From: Pseudomonadota bacterium
GTDB taxonomy: Bacteria > Pseudomonadota > Gammaproteobacteria > Burkholderiales > Burkholderiaceae_C
Direction: 5' to 3'
Length of the DNA stretch: 64,000 nucleotides
NCBI GenBank assembly: GCA_963204815.1
Contig: CAUJHQ010000130.1
Span: 1 to 64,000, forward strand
Of this stretch, positions 28,892 through 42,222 are shown piece after piece. The notes beneath the pieces are model-generated. The model had not been told where the DNA came from, did not search any database, and saw nothing but the letters and a program-made list of their open reading frames with translations. Position numbers and translations under genes: made by a program. Each line of letters starts with the position of its first letter. Positions within the stretch are counted from its first letter, which is position 1.

Positions 28892-30265
28892 ATGAGTTTA
28901 ACACGCCCGGCCGCGGCCGATCTGATCTCGGCGCGCGCCGCGCTCGCGTCCGGTGAGTGCAGCGCACTCGACCTGCTGGCGGCGGCCGGGGCCGCTGCGG
29001 CCAAGACCCCGCACGTCTACCTTCGCCGCTTCGACGCCCAGGCCGCCGCCGCGGCGGCCGATGCCGATGCCCGCGTGGCCGCCGGTGCACCGCTGCCGCC
29101 GCTGGGCGGGCTGGCGGTGTCGATCAAGGACCTGTTCGACGTCGCGGGCATGCCGACCACCGCGGCCTCCGCGGCGATGGCCGACGCCGCGCCCGCCGCC
29201 GGCGACTGCCCGGCGGTCGCGCGGCTGCGCGCGGCCGGCGCGGCGCTCGTCGGCCACACCAACCTCTCGGAGTTCGCGTTCTCCGGCGTCGGCATCAATC
29301 CGCACCACGGCACGCCGGCGAACCCGGTGACCGCCGCGCTCGACGCCACGCCGCGCGCGCCCGGCGGCTCCACCTCGGGCGGCGCCGTCTCGGTGGCCAC
29401 CGGTTCGGCCTGGGCGGCGCTCGGCTCCGACACCGGCGGCTCGATCCGCATCCCGGCCGCGCTGCAGGGCCTGGTCGGCTTCAAGAACACGCAGTCGCTG
29501 ACACCGCTGGACGGCGCCGTGCCGCTGTCGACCACGCTGGACACCGCCTGCGCGATCACGCGCTCGGTGCGCGACGCCGTGCTGCTGCACGAGGTGCTGG
29601 CGGCGCGGACCGTGCGCGTGCCGGCGCGGCCGCTGGGCGCGCTGCGCCTGGCACTGCCGACGACGCTGATGCTCGACGACCTGGAACCCGCCGTCGCCCG
29701 CGCCTTCGAGCGCACCGTGGCGCGCCTGCGCGCCGCCGGCGCGACGGTCGAGGAGATCACACTGCCGCCGCTCGCCGAGCTGGCGGCCATCAACGCGCAG
29801 GGCGGCTTCGCCGCCGCCGAGTCCTGGGCCTGGCACCGGGCCCGACTCGAAACACGCGCCGACCGCTACGACCCGCGCGTGGCGCTGCGCATCCGCCGCG
29901 GCGCGGCGATGAGCGCGGCCGACTACATCGACCTGCTGCACACGCGGCGCGACTGGATCGCGCGCATGGGCGGCGCGCTCGCCGGCTTCGACGCCGCGCT
30001 GTCGCCGACGGTGCCGCTGGTGGCGCCGCCGCTGGCACCGCTGCTGGCCAGCGACGAGAGCTTCTTCGCCACCAATGGCCGCCTGCTGCGCAACCCGTCG
30101 GCGGTGAACTTCCTCGACGGCTGCGCGCTGTCGCTGCCCTGCCACGACGACGGCGAACTGCCGGTCGGCCTGATGGTCTGGGGCCCGGCCTTCGCCGACG
30201 ACACGGTGCTCGGCGTCTCGCTGGCGATCGAGCGCACGATCGGCCACGCGGCGGCCGGGAGCTGA
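28892..30265 (+). CDS. Amidase-signature family hydrolase
   Basis: A 457-residue amidase-signature enzyme with the complete Ser-cisSer-Lys triad: Lys79 (VSIKDLF), Ser160 (PGGSTSGG) and Ser184 (GSDTGGSIRIPA). It hydrolyses a carboxamide bond, but the substrate is unknown. It lacks the extra C-terminal features of GatA, so it is probably a catabolic amidase rather than the tRNA amidotransferase. The start ATG 28892 matches the family N terminus; no Shine-Dalgarno sequence is obvious. D-amino-acid dehydrogenase begins 4 bp after its stop, so the two are one transcriptional unit. Confidence 0.9.
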   Translation: MSLTRPAAADLISARAALASGECSALDLLAAAGAAAAKTPHVYLRRFDAQAAAAAADADARVAAGAPLPPLGGLAVSIKDLFDVAGMPTTAASAAMADAAPAAGDCPAVARLRAAGAALVGHTNLSEFAFSGVGINPHHGTPANPVTAALDATPRAPGGSTSGGAVSVATGSAWAALGSDTGGSIRIPAALQGLVGFKNTQSLTPLDGAVPLSTTLDTACAITRSVRDAVLLHEVLAARTVRVPARPLGALRLALPTTLMLDDLEPAVARAFERTVARLRAAGATVEEITLPPLAELAAINAQGGFAAAESWAWHRARLETRADRYDPRVALRIRRGAAMSAADYIDLLHTRRDWIARMGGALAGFDAALSPTVPLVAPPLAPLLASDESFFATNGRLLRNPSAVNFLDGCALSLPCHDDGELPVGLMVWGPAFADDTVLGVSLAIERTIGHAAAGS

Positions 30266-30269
30266 CCCG

Positions 30270-31523
30270 GTGCGCATCGCCATCATCGGCGCCGGCATCG
30301 TCGGCGTGACCACCGCGTACGAGCTCGCGGCCGACGGCCACGAGGTCACCGTCTTCGAACGCCGCGGCAGCGTCGCCAGCGAGACCAGTTTCGCGAATGC
30401 CGGTGTCGTCGCGCCGGGCTACGTCACGCCGTGGGCGGCACCGGGCATGCCGCGCAAGGTGCTGGGGCAGCTGTTCGCCCGCCACGCCGCGGTGCGCGTG
30501 AACGGCGGCGCGCTCGCCACGCACGCCGGCTGGCTGTGGCGCTGGTGGCGCGCCTGCCGGCCGGCCGTCTACACGCCGAACCGCAGCGCCATGCAGCGGC
30601 TGGCGCGCTTCAGCCAGCACCGCCTGGCCGAGCTGACGCACGCGATGCAGCTCGACTACGAGCAGCGCCCCGGCTACCTGGTGCTGCTGCGCGGCGTCAA
30701 GGAACTCGTGCAGGCGCGCCCCGGACTCGCGCTGCTGGCCGAGATGGGCGTCAAGTTCGAGCTCGTCGACGCCGACCAAGCGCGCCGCCTCGAGCCCGGC
30801 CTGAACCCGGACACCGAGCTGCGCGCCGCCATCCACCTGCCGTCCGACGGCGTGGGCAACTGCCGCCAATTCGCGCACCTGATGAAGAACGAGGCGCAGC
30901 GCCTGGGCGCCGACTTCCGCTTCGACACCGACGTGCTTCAACTCGCGCCCGGAGCGCGGCCGGCCGTGCGCACCGCGCAGGGCGAGATGGCCTTCGACGC
31001 CGTCGTCGTCGCCGCGGGCGTCGAGGCCTCGGCGCTGCTGCGCGGTGTCGGCGTCCGGCTGCCGCTGCTGCCGGTCTACGGCTACTCGGTGACGGCACCG
31101 CTGCGCGCGCAGGACGGCCTGAACGCCGAGGCGCCGCAGGCCGGCCTGATGGACGAACGCTACAAGGTCGCGATCACGCGCCTGGGCCAGCGCGTGCGCG
31201 TGGCCGGCAGCGCCGAGATCGGCGGCCGGCTCGACCGCTTCAACGAAGCCGCCGTCGCCACGCTGTACCGCGTGCTCGACGACTGGTTCCCGGGCGCCGC
31301 CGCGGTGGCGCAGGCGCAGCGCTGGAAAGGCGCGCGGCCGATGCTGCCCGACGGCCCGCCGGTGCTGGGCGCCAGCGGCGCGACGGGCGTCTGGCTGAAC
31401 CTCGGCCACGGCTCCAGCGGCTGGGCGTTGTCCTGCGGGTCGGCGCGCGTGCTGGCCGAGCAGATCGGCGGCCGCGCGCCGCCCATCGACCTCAGCGGCC
31501 TGGGCATCGAGCGCCTGCGCTGA
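30270..31523 (+). CDS. dadA: D-amino-acid dehydrogenase
   Basis: A 417-residue FAD-dependent oxidoreductase of the DadA family, which oxidatively deaminates D-amino acids to 2-oxo acids and feeds electrons to the respiratory chain. The FAD-binding motif IIGAGIVGVTTAYEL is at the N terminus. The SFANAGVVAPGYVTPWAAPGMP block and the C-terminal LNLGHGSSGWALSCGSA are characteristic. The start is GTG 30270. No alanine racemase gene is nearby. Its tight link to an amidase suggests use of an N-substituted or amidated D-amino acid; that is inference. Confidence 0.93.
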   Translation: MRIAIIGAGIVGVTTAYELAADGHEVTVFERRGSVASETSFANAGVVAPGYVTPWAAPGMPRKVLGQLFARHAAVRVNGGALATHAGWLWRWWRACRPAVYTPNRSAMQRLARFSQHRLAELTHAMQLDYEQRPGYLVLLRGVKELVQARPGLALLAEMGVKFELVDADQARRLEPGLNPDTELRAAIHLPSDGVGNCRQFAHLMKNEAQRLGADFRFDTDVLQLAPGARPAVRTAQGEMAFDAVVVAAGVEASALLRGVGVRLPLLPVYGYSVTAPLRAQDGLNAEAPQAGLMDERYKVAITRLGQRVRVAGSAEIGGRLDRFNEAAVATLYRVLDDWFPGAAAVAQAQRWKGARPMLPDGPPVLGASGATGVWLNLGHGSSGWALSCGSARVLAEQIGGRAPPIDLSGLGIERLR

Positions 31524-31570
31524 CGCCGCGCGCGCTTGCGGCGCGCCGGCCCGGCTTCACAATGCACGGC

Positions 31571-33049
31571 ATGAGCCTTGCCCTCGTCGCGCCCGATGCC
31601 GGCCCGTGGCCCTTGCACAGCGCCGCGGCGTCGCGCGCGGCGGAGGCGGCGGCACTGGCGGCGACACCACCGCATGCCTTGATGCAGCGCGCCGGGCTCG
31701 CCGTGGCACGGCTGGCGCTCGCCATCGCGCCGCACGCGCAACGCGTGTGCGTGCTGGCCGGGCCGGGCAACAACGGCGGCGACGGGCTCGTGGCGGCGCT
31801 GCACCTGCACCGCGCCGGGCGCCAGGTGCAGGTTCTGCGCATCGGTGGCGCTGCGCGCATGCCGGCCGACGCCGCCGATGCACTGCAATGCGCGCGAGCC
31901 GCCGGCGTGCCCATCGCCGATGGCACCGCCGCCGCGGCGCGGGCCGACCTCGTCATCGACGCGCTGCTCGGCCTGGGCACGCAGCGCGCGCCCGAAGGCG
32001 AGTTCGCGCAGGCCATCGCCCTCGCCCAGGCTGGCGGCGCGCCGGTGCTGGCGGTCGACCTGCCCTCGGGGCTGCACCCGGACACCGGCCAGCCGCTCGG
32101 TGACGCCGTCGTCCACGCGCAGGCCACGCTGTCGCTGCTGACGCTGAAGCCCGGCCTCTTCACCGGCCGCGGGCGCGATCTTGCAGGCGCGGTGTGGTTC
32201 GACGCCCTCGGCGTCGACGCGCCGGGCGCGACGGCCGAACTCGCCGGCGCGCCGGCCCTGGCCGCACGCCACCACGCGCAGCACAAGGGCAGCTTCGGCG
32301 ACGTGGCTGTGGTCGGCGGCGCTCCGGGCATGGCCGGTGCGTTGCGGCTGGCGGCACGCGCCGCGCTCGCCGCCGGGGCCGGCCGCGTGTTCGCCAGCGC
32401 GCTCGACGACAGCGCACCGCTGCTCGACCCGGCGTGGCCCGAATTGATGCTGCGCCGACAGTGGTGGACCGCGGCGCCGGCCGTGCTGTCGGCCACCACC
32501 GTGGCGTGCGGCTGCGGCGGCGGCGACGCCGTGCGCGCGGTACTGCCACCGCTGCTGACGCACGCGGCGCGGCTGGTGCTGGACGCGGACGCGCTGAACG
32601 CGCTGGCCGCCGACAGCGCGCTGCAGACGCTGCTGGTCGCACGCGCGGCGCGCGGCCGCCCGACGGTGCTGACGCCCCACCCACTGGAAGCGGCACGCCT
32701 GCTCGGCAGCACCACCGCCACGGTGCAGGGCGACCGCCTCGCCAGCGCGCAAGCGCTGGCCGCGCGCTTCGGGGCGGTCGTCGTCTTGAAGGGATCGGGC
32801 AGCGTCGTCGCCGTGCCCGGCGCCCTGCCCTCGGTCAACCCGACCGGCAACGCACTGCTCGCCACGGCCGGCACCGGCGACGTGCTGGCCGGCTGGATCG
32901 CCGGCCTGTGGGCCCAGGGAACGAGCGCCCGCACCGCCGCGGTCGAGGGCACCTGGTGGCACGGCCACGAGGCCGACAGGGCGCTTGCGGCCGGCCGGCG
33001 GCACGCGCTGCGCGCCGCCGAGCTGGTCGACGCGATGCGCGCCGGCTGA
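31571..33049 (+). CDS. nnr: Bifunctional NAD(P)HX epimerase/dehydratase
   Basis: About 492 residues joining two repair activities for hydrated NAD(P)H. The N-terminal YjeF_N epimerase domain has AGPGNNGGDG at 63-72 and the VDLPSGLHPDTG loop. The C-terminal ADP/ATP-dependent dehydratase domain has VVGGAPGMAGA, TPHPLEAARLLG and NATGTGDVLAG-like NALLATAGTGDVLAG. The fusion is the normal bacterial form. ATG 31571 and ATG 31562 are equally plausible; neither has a clear ribosome binding site. It follows dadA by 47 bp and converges on rnr. Confidence 0.94.
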   Translation: MSLALVAPDAGPWPLHSAAASRAAEAAALAATPPHALMQRAGLAVARLALAIAPHAQRVCVLAGPGNNGGDGLVAALHLHRAGRQVQVLRIGGAARMPADAADALQCARAAGVPIADGTAAAARADLVIDALLGLGTQRAPEGEFAQAIALAQAGGAPVLAVDLPSGLHPDTGQPLGDAVVHAQATLSLLTLKPGLFTGRGRDLAGAVWFDALGVDAPGATAELAGAPALAARHHAQHKGSFGDVAVVGGAPGMAGALRLAARAALAAGAGRVFASALDDSAPLLDPAWPELMLRRQWWTAAPAVLSATTVACGCGGGDAVRAVLPPLLTHAARLVLDADALNALAADSALQTLLVARAARGRPTVLTPHPLEAARLLGSTTATVQGDRLASAQALAARFGAVVVLKGSGSVVAVPGALPSVNPTGNALLATAGTGDVLAGWIAGLWAQGTSARTAAVEGTWWHGHEADRALAAGRRHALRAAELVDAMRAG

Positions 33050-33055
33050 CGCGGC

Positions 33056-35251
33056 TCAGCGTCGCTTCTTCGCGGCGGTCTTGCCGGCGCCACCCGGCTT
33101 GCGCTTCGCGGCTGCGGCCTTGCGCTCGCGCGAGACAGCCTTCACCGTGCGGTCGGTGGCGCGCAGCGTGTTCAGCTCCTCGCTGGCCGTGGCCGGGCGC
33201 TCGGGGCGGCCGCGCGAGATGAGGCGTTCGGTCTCGCCCTCGCGCACCATGCGGAAGTCGATCTTGCGGCCGTCCAGGTCGACGCGGCTCACCTGCACGC
33301 GCACGCGGGTGCCGATGGCGTAGCGCACGCCGGTGCGTTCGCCGCGCAGTTCCTGGCGCGTCTCGTCGAAGCGGTAGTACTCGCCGCCGAGCTCGGTGAT
33401 GTGCACCAGGCCTTCCACGTACAAGCTGTCCAGCGTGACGAAGAGGCCGAAGCTCGCGACCGCACTGACGGTGCCGTTGAACTCCTCGCCGAGGTGCTCG
33501 CGCATGAAGCGGCACTTGAGCCAGGCCTCGACGTCGCGCGAAGCCTCGTCGGCCCGGCGCTCGTTGGCGCTGCAGTGCGCGCCGGTGGCTTCCCACCCGG
33601 CCAGCTCCTGCGACAACGGCTTGGCCGTGCGCTGCGGCACCTTGCCGCCCTTGCGCACCTCGGGCGTGCGCGTCTTCGGGCTCAGCACGTGGTGGTAACG
33701 CTTGGCGCCGAGCAGGCCCTTGATGACGCGGTGGACGAGCAGGTCGGGGTAGCGCCGGATCGGGCTCGTGAAGTGCGTGTAGGCGTCGTACGCGAGGCCG
33801 AAGTGGCCGGCGTTGGTCGCCGTGTAGACGGCCTGCTGCATCGAGCGCAGCAGCATCGTGTGGATCTGCTGCGCGTCGACGCGGCCCTGCGTGGCCTGGG
33901 CGATGGCCTGCATCTCCGACGGCGTCGGCTCGTCCGACAGATGCAGGCCCAGGCCCAGCGCCTTCAGGTAGGCCTGCAACGCCATGCGTTTCTCGGGCGT
34001 CGGCCCTTCGTGCACGCGGTACAGCGACGGGTGCTCGGCCGCGGCGATGAAGTGCGCCGCGCAGACGTTGGCGGCGAGCATGGCCTCCTCGATCAGGCGG
34101 TGTGCATCGGTGCGCGTGCGCGGCACGATCTTCTCGATGCGGCCGTCGTCGTCGCAGACGATCTGCGTCTCGACGGTATCGAAGTCGATCGCGCCACGCG
34201 TGCCGCGCTTCTTCAAGAGCGCACGGAACGCCTCGTGCAGGTGCAGCAGGTGCGCCACCAGCTCGGGGCGGCGCTGCGCCTCGGGGCCGCGCGTGTTGGC
34301 GAGGATGGCCGCCGCTTCGGTGTAGGTCAGGCGCGCGTGCGACCGGATGACCGCCGGGAAGAACTGGTACGCGTCGAGCGTGCCGTCCTGCGCGACGATC
34401 ATGTCGCACACCATCGCCAGGCGGTCCTCGTCCGGGTTCAGCGAGCACAGGCCGTTCGACAGCTTCTCCGGAAGCATCGGGATCACGCGGCGCGGGAAGT
34501 ACACCGAGGTGGCACGCTCGTAGGCGTCCTCGTCGATCGGCTCGCCCGGCTTCACGTAGTGGCTGACGTCGGCGATGGCGACGACGAGACGCCAGCCCTC
34601 GAACAGCGACTTGCCACGGCCGCGCTTGAAGGGCTCGCAGTAGACGGCGTCGTCGAAGTCGCGCGCGTCCTCGCCGTCGATGGTGACGAGCGGCACGTCG
34701 GTGAGGTCGATGCGGTGGCGCTTGTCGGCCGGACGCACGCGATCGGGCAGCGCGGCGGCCTGCGCCAGCGTCTCCGGGGTGAAGCGGTGCGGCACCTCGT
34801 ACTTGCGCACCGCGATCTCGATCTCCATGCCGGCGTCGTCGATCTCGCCCAGCACCTCGGCCACGCGGCCCACCGGTTGCGAGTGCAGCGACGGCGGCTC
34901 GGTCAGCTCGACCGACACGACCTGCCCCACCGCCGCGCTGGCGGTGGCGTTCTTCGGGATCAGGATGTCCTGGCCGAAGCGCCGGTCTTCCGGGGCGACG
35001 AGCCACTGCCCGCCTTCGTGCAGCAGGCGGCCGATGATCGGCGTCTTGCGGCGCTCGAGGATCTCGAGCACGCGGCCCTCGGGGCGGCCCTTGCGGTCCA
35101 GGCGGGTGATGCGCACGCGCACGCGGTCGCGGTGCAGCACCGAGCGCATTTCCTGCGGCGCGAGGTAGATCGACGGCTGGCCGTCGTCGGGGAAGACAAA
35201 GCCGTGGCCGTCGCGATGCCCTTCGACGCGGCCTTCGACCTCGCCCAGCAA
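33056..35251 (-). CDS. rnr: Ribonuclease R (N-terminal domain absent)
   Basis: A processive 3'-to-5' exoribonuclease of the RNB family. Two cold-shock domains begin near GHRDGHGFVF. The catalytic domain has the four-Asp site in LVTIDGEDARDFDDAV and HFTSPIRRYPDLLVHR, followed by an S1 domain (FNGTVSAVASFGLFVTLD) and a Lys-rich tail. E. coli RNase R has about 80 more residues at the N terminus, a helix-turn-helix domain that I do not find here. No ATG precedes the conserved part. I chose TTG 35251 because GC-rich coding composition begins just upstream and GGTGG is seven bases before it; GTG 35323 is the alternative. tRNA-Leu is divergent. Confidence 0.9.
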   Translation of the reverse strand: MLGEVEGRVEGHRDGHGFVFPDDGQPSIYLAPQEMRSVLHRDRVRVRITRLDRKGRPEGRVLEILERRKTPIIGRLLHEGGQWLVAPEDRRFGQDILIPKNATASAAVGQVVSVELTEPPSLHSQPVGRVAEVLGEIDDAGMEIEIAVRKYEVPHRFTPETLAQAAALPDRVRPADKRHRIDLTDVPLVTIDGEDARDFDDAVYCEPFKRGRGKSLFEGWRLVVAIADVSHYVKPGEPIDEDAYERATSVYFPRRVIPMLPEKLSNGLCSLNPDEDRLAMVCDMIVAQDGTLDAYQFFPAVIRSHARLTYTEAAAILANTRGPEAQRRPELVAHLLHLHEAFRALLKKRGTRGAIDFDTVETQIVCDDDGRIEKIVPRTRTDAHRLIEEAMLAANVCAAHFIAAAEHPSLYRVHEGPTPEKRMALQAYLKALGLGLHLSDEPTPSEMQAIAQATQGRVDAQQIHTMLLRSMQQAVYTATNAGHFGLAYDAYTHFTSPIRRYPDLLVHRVIKGLLGAKRYHHVLSPKTRTPEVRKGGKVPQRTAKPLSQELAGWEATGAHCSANERRADEASRDVEAWLKCRFMREHLGEEFNGTVSAVASFGLFVTLDSLYVEGLVHITELGGEYYRFDETRQELRGERTGVRYAIGTRVRVQVSRVDLDGRKIDFRMVREGETERLISRGRPERPATASEELNTLRATDRTVKAVSRERKAAAAKRKPGGAGKTAAKKRR

Positions 35252-35271
35252 CGCGACGCCACCGGCGGCGC

Positions 35272-35301
35272 TTGAGTTCTCTTTTTCTTTGATGATAGAA
35301 T
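35272..35301 (+). promoter_or_regulatory. Promoter of tRNA-Leu, overlapping a possible rnr promoter
   Basis: TTGAGT (35272-35277), an 18-bp spacer and TAGAAT (35296-35301) form a good sigma70 promoter that starts transcription about 18 bp before the mature tRNA. The opposite strand reads TATCAT at 35297-35292, a possible -10 for rnr. The whole segment is AT-rich against the GC-rich surroundings. Confidence 0.7.
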
Positions 35302-35325
35302 CCTTAGTTCCTGAAAAGAACACCT

Positions 35326-35410
<85 letters not shown>

Positions 35411-35417
35411 AACGAAG

Positions 35418-35441
35418 AAGCCGGCATGCGCCGGCTTTTTT
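35418..35441 (+). terminator. Rho-independent terminator of tRNA-Leu
   Basis: An 8-bp stem (AAGCCGGC 35418-35425, GCCGGCTT 35430-35437) with an ATGC loop runs into a T-tract (TTTTTT, 35436-35441). It lies 7 bp after the tRNA CCA end. The stem is symmetrical, so it may also help stop transcription from the phosphoribosyltransferase gene, whose stop codon is at 35450, on the other strand; there the tract of A on the left side is shorter. Confidence 0.9.
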
Positions 35442-35449
35442 CATGTCCG

Positions 35450-35971
35450 TCAGATGGCGAACTTCTTCGCCAGTCCGTCGGGGCGGAGGTTGTCGTACTC
35501 CTCGAACGGCTGATGGATCCACGGGCTCGTGGGCAGCGTCTCGACGAAGTAGTCCGGCACGTAGCTCGACACGCCCTTGACCCAGATGACGGCGGCGCGC
35601 AGTTCCGAAATGGCCGGCATGCCGCGAAGGCGCTCCACCACGGCGCGCAGCGTGATGCCGGTGTCGGCCAGGTCGTCGACCAGCAGCACGCGCCCGGCGA
35701 GTTCGCCCTTGGGCATGGTGATGTACTTGGCGAGGTCGAGCCGGCCCTGGATCGTGCCTGCGTCGGCGCGGTACGAGCTGGTCGACATGATCGCCAGCGG
35801 CTTGTCGAACACGCGCGACAGCACGTCGCCCGGGCGCATGCCGCCGCGCGCCAGGCAGAGGATCTGGTCGAAGTCCCAGCCCGAGGCGGCCACCTTGAGC
35901 GCCAGGCGCTCGATGTGCATGTGGTACTCGTCCCAGGATACGTACAGGTGCTTGCCGTCGTCGGTGAGCAT
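35450..35971 (-). CDS. Phosphoribosyltransferase (purine-salvage type)
   Basis: A 173-residue type I PRTase. The PRPP-binding loop is VLLVDDLADTGITL, with CLARGGMRPGD earlier as the pyrophosphate-loop region. Sequence style and size suit a hypoxanthine/xanthine or guanine phosphoribosyltransferase, and its place 22 bp downstream of purA on the same strand supports a purine role. The exact base cannot be assigned. ATG 35971 has GGAG five bases upstream. It is the last gene of a long minus-strand series. Confidence 0.88.
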   Translation of the reverse strand: MLTDDGKHLYVSWDEYHMHIERLALKVAASGWDFDQILCLARGGMRPGDVLSRVFDKPLAIMSTSSYRADAGTIQGRLDLAKYITMPKGELAGRVLLVDDLADTGITLRAVVERLRGMPAISELRAAVIWVKGVSSYVPDYFVETLPTSPWIHQPFEEYDNLRPDGLAKKFAI

Positions 35972-35993
35972 GGGGTCTCCTACGTGTTGAGGC

Positions 35994-38533
<2,540 letters not shown>

Positions 38534-38604
38534 TCAGGAGCACCGGCGGTTAAAACGGCGATTGTACGGGCCGCCACCATCGCGGCGGCCGTCGGCGGGC
38601 CGCG

Positions 38605-38790
38605 TCAGAACCAGACCGCCAGCAGCACCAGGCCGATCAGCATCGAGCTCATGCCGAGGAAGCGGATCTGGCCGTCGCTCATCTTCGTGGCCTTCTCGAA
38701 CACCTGCCGCCACGTCACCGGGCTGAGAAATGGCAGCAGGCCCTCGAACACCAACACCAGCGCGATGGCGCCGAGCAACAGGTCGGACAT
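38605..38790 (-). CDS. DUF2065 small membrane protein
   Basis: A 61-residue protein with two predicted membrane helices (about 4-22 and 42-60) and a short loop with RQVFEKATKMSDGQIRFLG. This is the YjeT/DUF2065 family of unknown function. It is regularly found next to hflC, here 16 bp downstream of it, so it may be an accessory of the HflKC complex. That idea rests only on gene order. Confidence 0.9.
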   Translation of the reverse strand: MSDLLLGAIALVLVFEGLLPFLSPVTWRQVFEKATKMSDGQIRFLGMSSMLIGLVLLAVWF

Positions 38791-38806
38791 CGACCGCGCG
38801 GCGCGG

Positions 38807-39697
38807 CTACCGGCGCGGCGCCACCGCCCCGCCGGTGTTGCCCCGCATCGCGCGGAAGAACTCCGAGTCGGGGTCGAGCACCATCACGTCCTGCTTGGAA
38901 CGGAAGGTGGAGCGGTAGGCCTCGAGGCTGCGGTAGAACTGGGCGAACTGCGGGTCGCGGCCGAACGCCTCGGCGTACAGGGCGCTCGACTTGGCATCGC
39001 CCTCGCCCTTGATCTTCTGCGCGTCGCGGTAGGCCTCGGCGATGATGACCTCGCGCTGGCGGTCGGCGTCGGCGCGGATCTTCTCGCCTTCGGCGGCGCC
39101 CTGCGAGCGCAGCTCGTTGGCGACCTGCTTGCGCTCGGACTCCATGCGGCGGTAGACGGAGTCGGTGATGTCGGCGACGAAGTCCACGCGCTTGATGCGC
39201 ACGTCGACGATCTCGATGCCGAAGCTCTTCGCTTCGTCGCCGAGGCGCGCCCGCACGTCGTTCATGACCTTTTCGCGCTCGGTGGCGAGCACGCCGCGCA
39301 CGTCGCGCCGCGTGATCTCCTCGTTGAACGCGGCCTGCACCACGGGCGACAGCCGGCTCTCGAGGTTGCGGATGTCGGTGCCGTTGTTGCGGATGAACTG
39401 GCGCGGCTCGGTGATGCGCCACTTCACGAGCCAGTCGATCACGAGGCTCTTCTTCTCGGCGGTGAAGATCGGGCGCGTCTCCGGGCTGTCGAGCGTCTGG
39501 ATGCGCTTGTCCAGGAAGACGACGTTCTGGAACGGCGGCGGCAGCTTGAACTTCAAGCCGGGCTCGGTGATGACTTCCTTGATCTCGCCGAGGGCGTAGA
39601 CGACGGCGACGACACGCTGGTCGACGACGAACAGCGTCGACGCGGCGACCATCAGCGCGGCAAGCGCGCCGGCAACAATGAGTCCGATACGGTTCAT
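38807..39697 (-). CDS. hflC: HflC, SPFH-domain modulator of FtsH
   Basis: A 296-residue membrane-anchored SPFH protein. An N-terminal membrane segment (about 5-26) is followed by the band-7 domain (VVDQRVVAVVYALGE) and a long charged helix (RADADRQREVIIAEAYRDAQKIKG in two parts). HflC with HflK forms a large periplasmic cage around FtsH and regulates membrane protein degradation. It lies 18 bp after hflK. Confidence 0.96.
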   Translation of the reverse strand: MNRIGLIVAGALAALMVAASTLFVVDQRVVAVVYALGEIKEVITEPGLKFKLPPPFQNVVFLDKRIQTLDSPETRPIFTAEKKSLVIDWLVKWRITEPRQFIRNNGTDIRNLESRLSPVVQAAFNEEITRRDVRGVLATEREKVMNDVRARLGDEAKSFGIEIVDVRIKRVDFVADITDSVYRRMESERKQVANELRSQGAAEGEKIRADADRQREVIIAEAYRDAQKIKGEGDAKSSALYAEAFGRDPQFAQFYRSLEAYRSTFRSKQDVMVLDPDSEFFRAMRGNTGGAVAPRR

Positions 39698-39715
39698 GTT
39701 CTTCTGGCTCCCGAT

Positions 39716-40962
39716 TCAGCGGCCTTCGCGGTCGCGCGTGCGCGCGCCGTCGCGGGAACGGATGTCGGTGCCGGAGCTCGACGCCGGGGCGTCGGTGCCG
39801 GGCGATGGTTGCGGGACGAGCATCGGCGAGGTCGCCGCGGGCGCGCCAGCCTGTTGGAGCAGGCGGTCGAGCGGCAGGTACAGCAGGTTCGAGCCGTTGC
39901 GCGTCTCGACCATGACCTTGGAGACGTTGCTGTACACCTGCTGCATCGTCTCGATGTAGAGGCGGTCGCGCGTGACGGCGGGCGCCTTCTGGTATTCGGC
40001 CAGCACCGAGCGGAAGCGCTGCGCATCGCCCTCGGCCTGCGCGACGACGCGCGAGCGGTAGCCCTCGGCCTCCTCGGCCAGCCGCGAGGCGGTGCCGCGC
40101 GCCTTCGGGATCACGTCGCTGGCGTAGGCCTGGCCTTCGTTCTTGAAGCGGTCGCGGTCGGCACCGGCCTTCACGGCGTCGTTGAAGGCGGCCTGCACGG
40201 AGTCGGGCACCTGCACGTTCTGCACGTTGACGTTGGCGATGGTGATGCCCGCCTTCAGGCGGTCCATCTGGGCCTGGATTGATTTCACGAGGTCGACCGC
40301 GATCGCGTCGCGCTGCTCGTAGAGCACGGAGTCGACCTTGCTCTTGCCGACGATCTCGCGCACCGCCGATTCGGCGGCCTGCAGCACGGCTTCGTCGGCG
40401 TTGCGGTTCTCGAACAGGTAGGCGCGCGCGTCGGTGCGGCGGTACTGCACCGTGAAGCGGATGTCGACGATGTTCTCGTCCTGCGTGAGCATGGAGGAGT
40501 CGCGCAGCCCGGTCGCCTGCACGATGGTGCTGCGGCCGACTTCCACCGACTGCAGCTGCGTCACCGACACCGTCTCGTGCGCCTGGATCGGGTACGGGAA
40601 GCGCCACTGGAAGCCGGCGTCGGTGGTGTGGCTGTACTTGCCGAAGGTGGTGACGACCGCCTGCTGGCCTTCCTGGACGATGAAGAAGCCGCTGCCGAGC
40701 CAGACCAGCGCGACGACGCCGGCGATGAGCCCGGCGCCGATGCCGGCGCTCTTCATGTCGGGCTGGAACTGCGGGCCGCCGCGGTCGTCGCCGCCACGCC
40801 CTCCACCGCCGCCGCCCTTGCCCCCGAAGAGGCCCGACAGCTTGCGGTTGAAGTCGCGCCACAGCTCGTCCAGGTCGGGCGGGCCGTCGTTGCGGTTGTT
40901 GAAGATCAGCCCCGCGAGCGCGGAGCGCAGCCGCTGCAGGCGGTGCGGAGGTTGAACTTGAC

Positions 40963-40966
<4 letters not shown>
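39716..40966 (-). CDS. hflK: HflK, SPFH-domain modulator of FtsH
   Basis: A 416-residue HflK. A Gly-rich cytoplasmic N terminus (about 45-65) is followed by a membrane segment (about 75-98), the SPFH domain (VQEGQQAVVTTFGKY), a long helix, and a Ser/Arg/Asp-rich disordered tail. It is the partner of HflC. ATG 40966 overlaps the hflX stop as ATGA, so hflX and hflK are translationally coupled. Confidence 0.96.
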
Positions 40967-42180
<1,214 letters not shown>

Positions 42181-42222
42181 GGCAGGTGGGGTGTCAGGGC
42201 TCCGACGCGGAGTGGCCGGCCG

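Noticed and set aside
28892-30265. GatA subunit of the tRNA amidotransferase
   Set aside because: No gatB or gatC neighbours and the sequence is of the general amidase-signature type.
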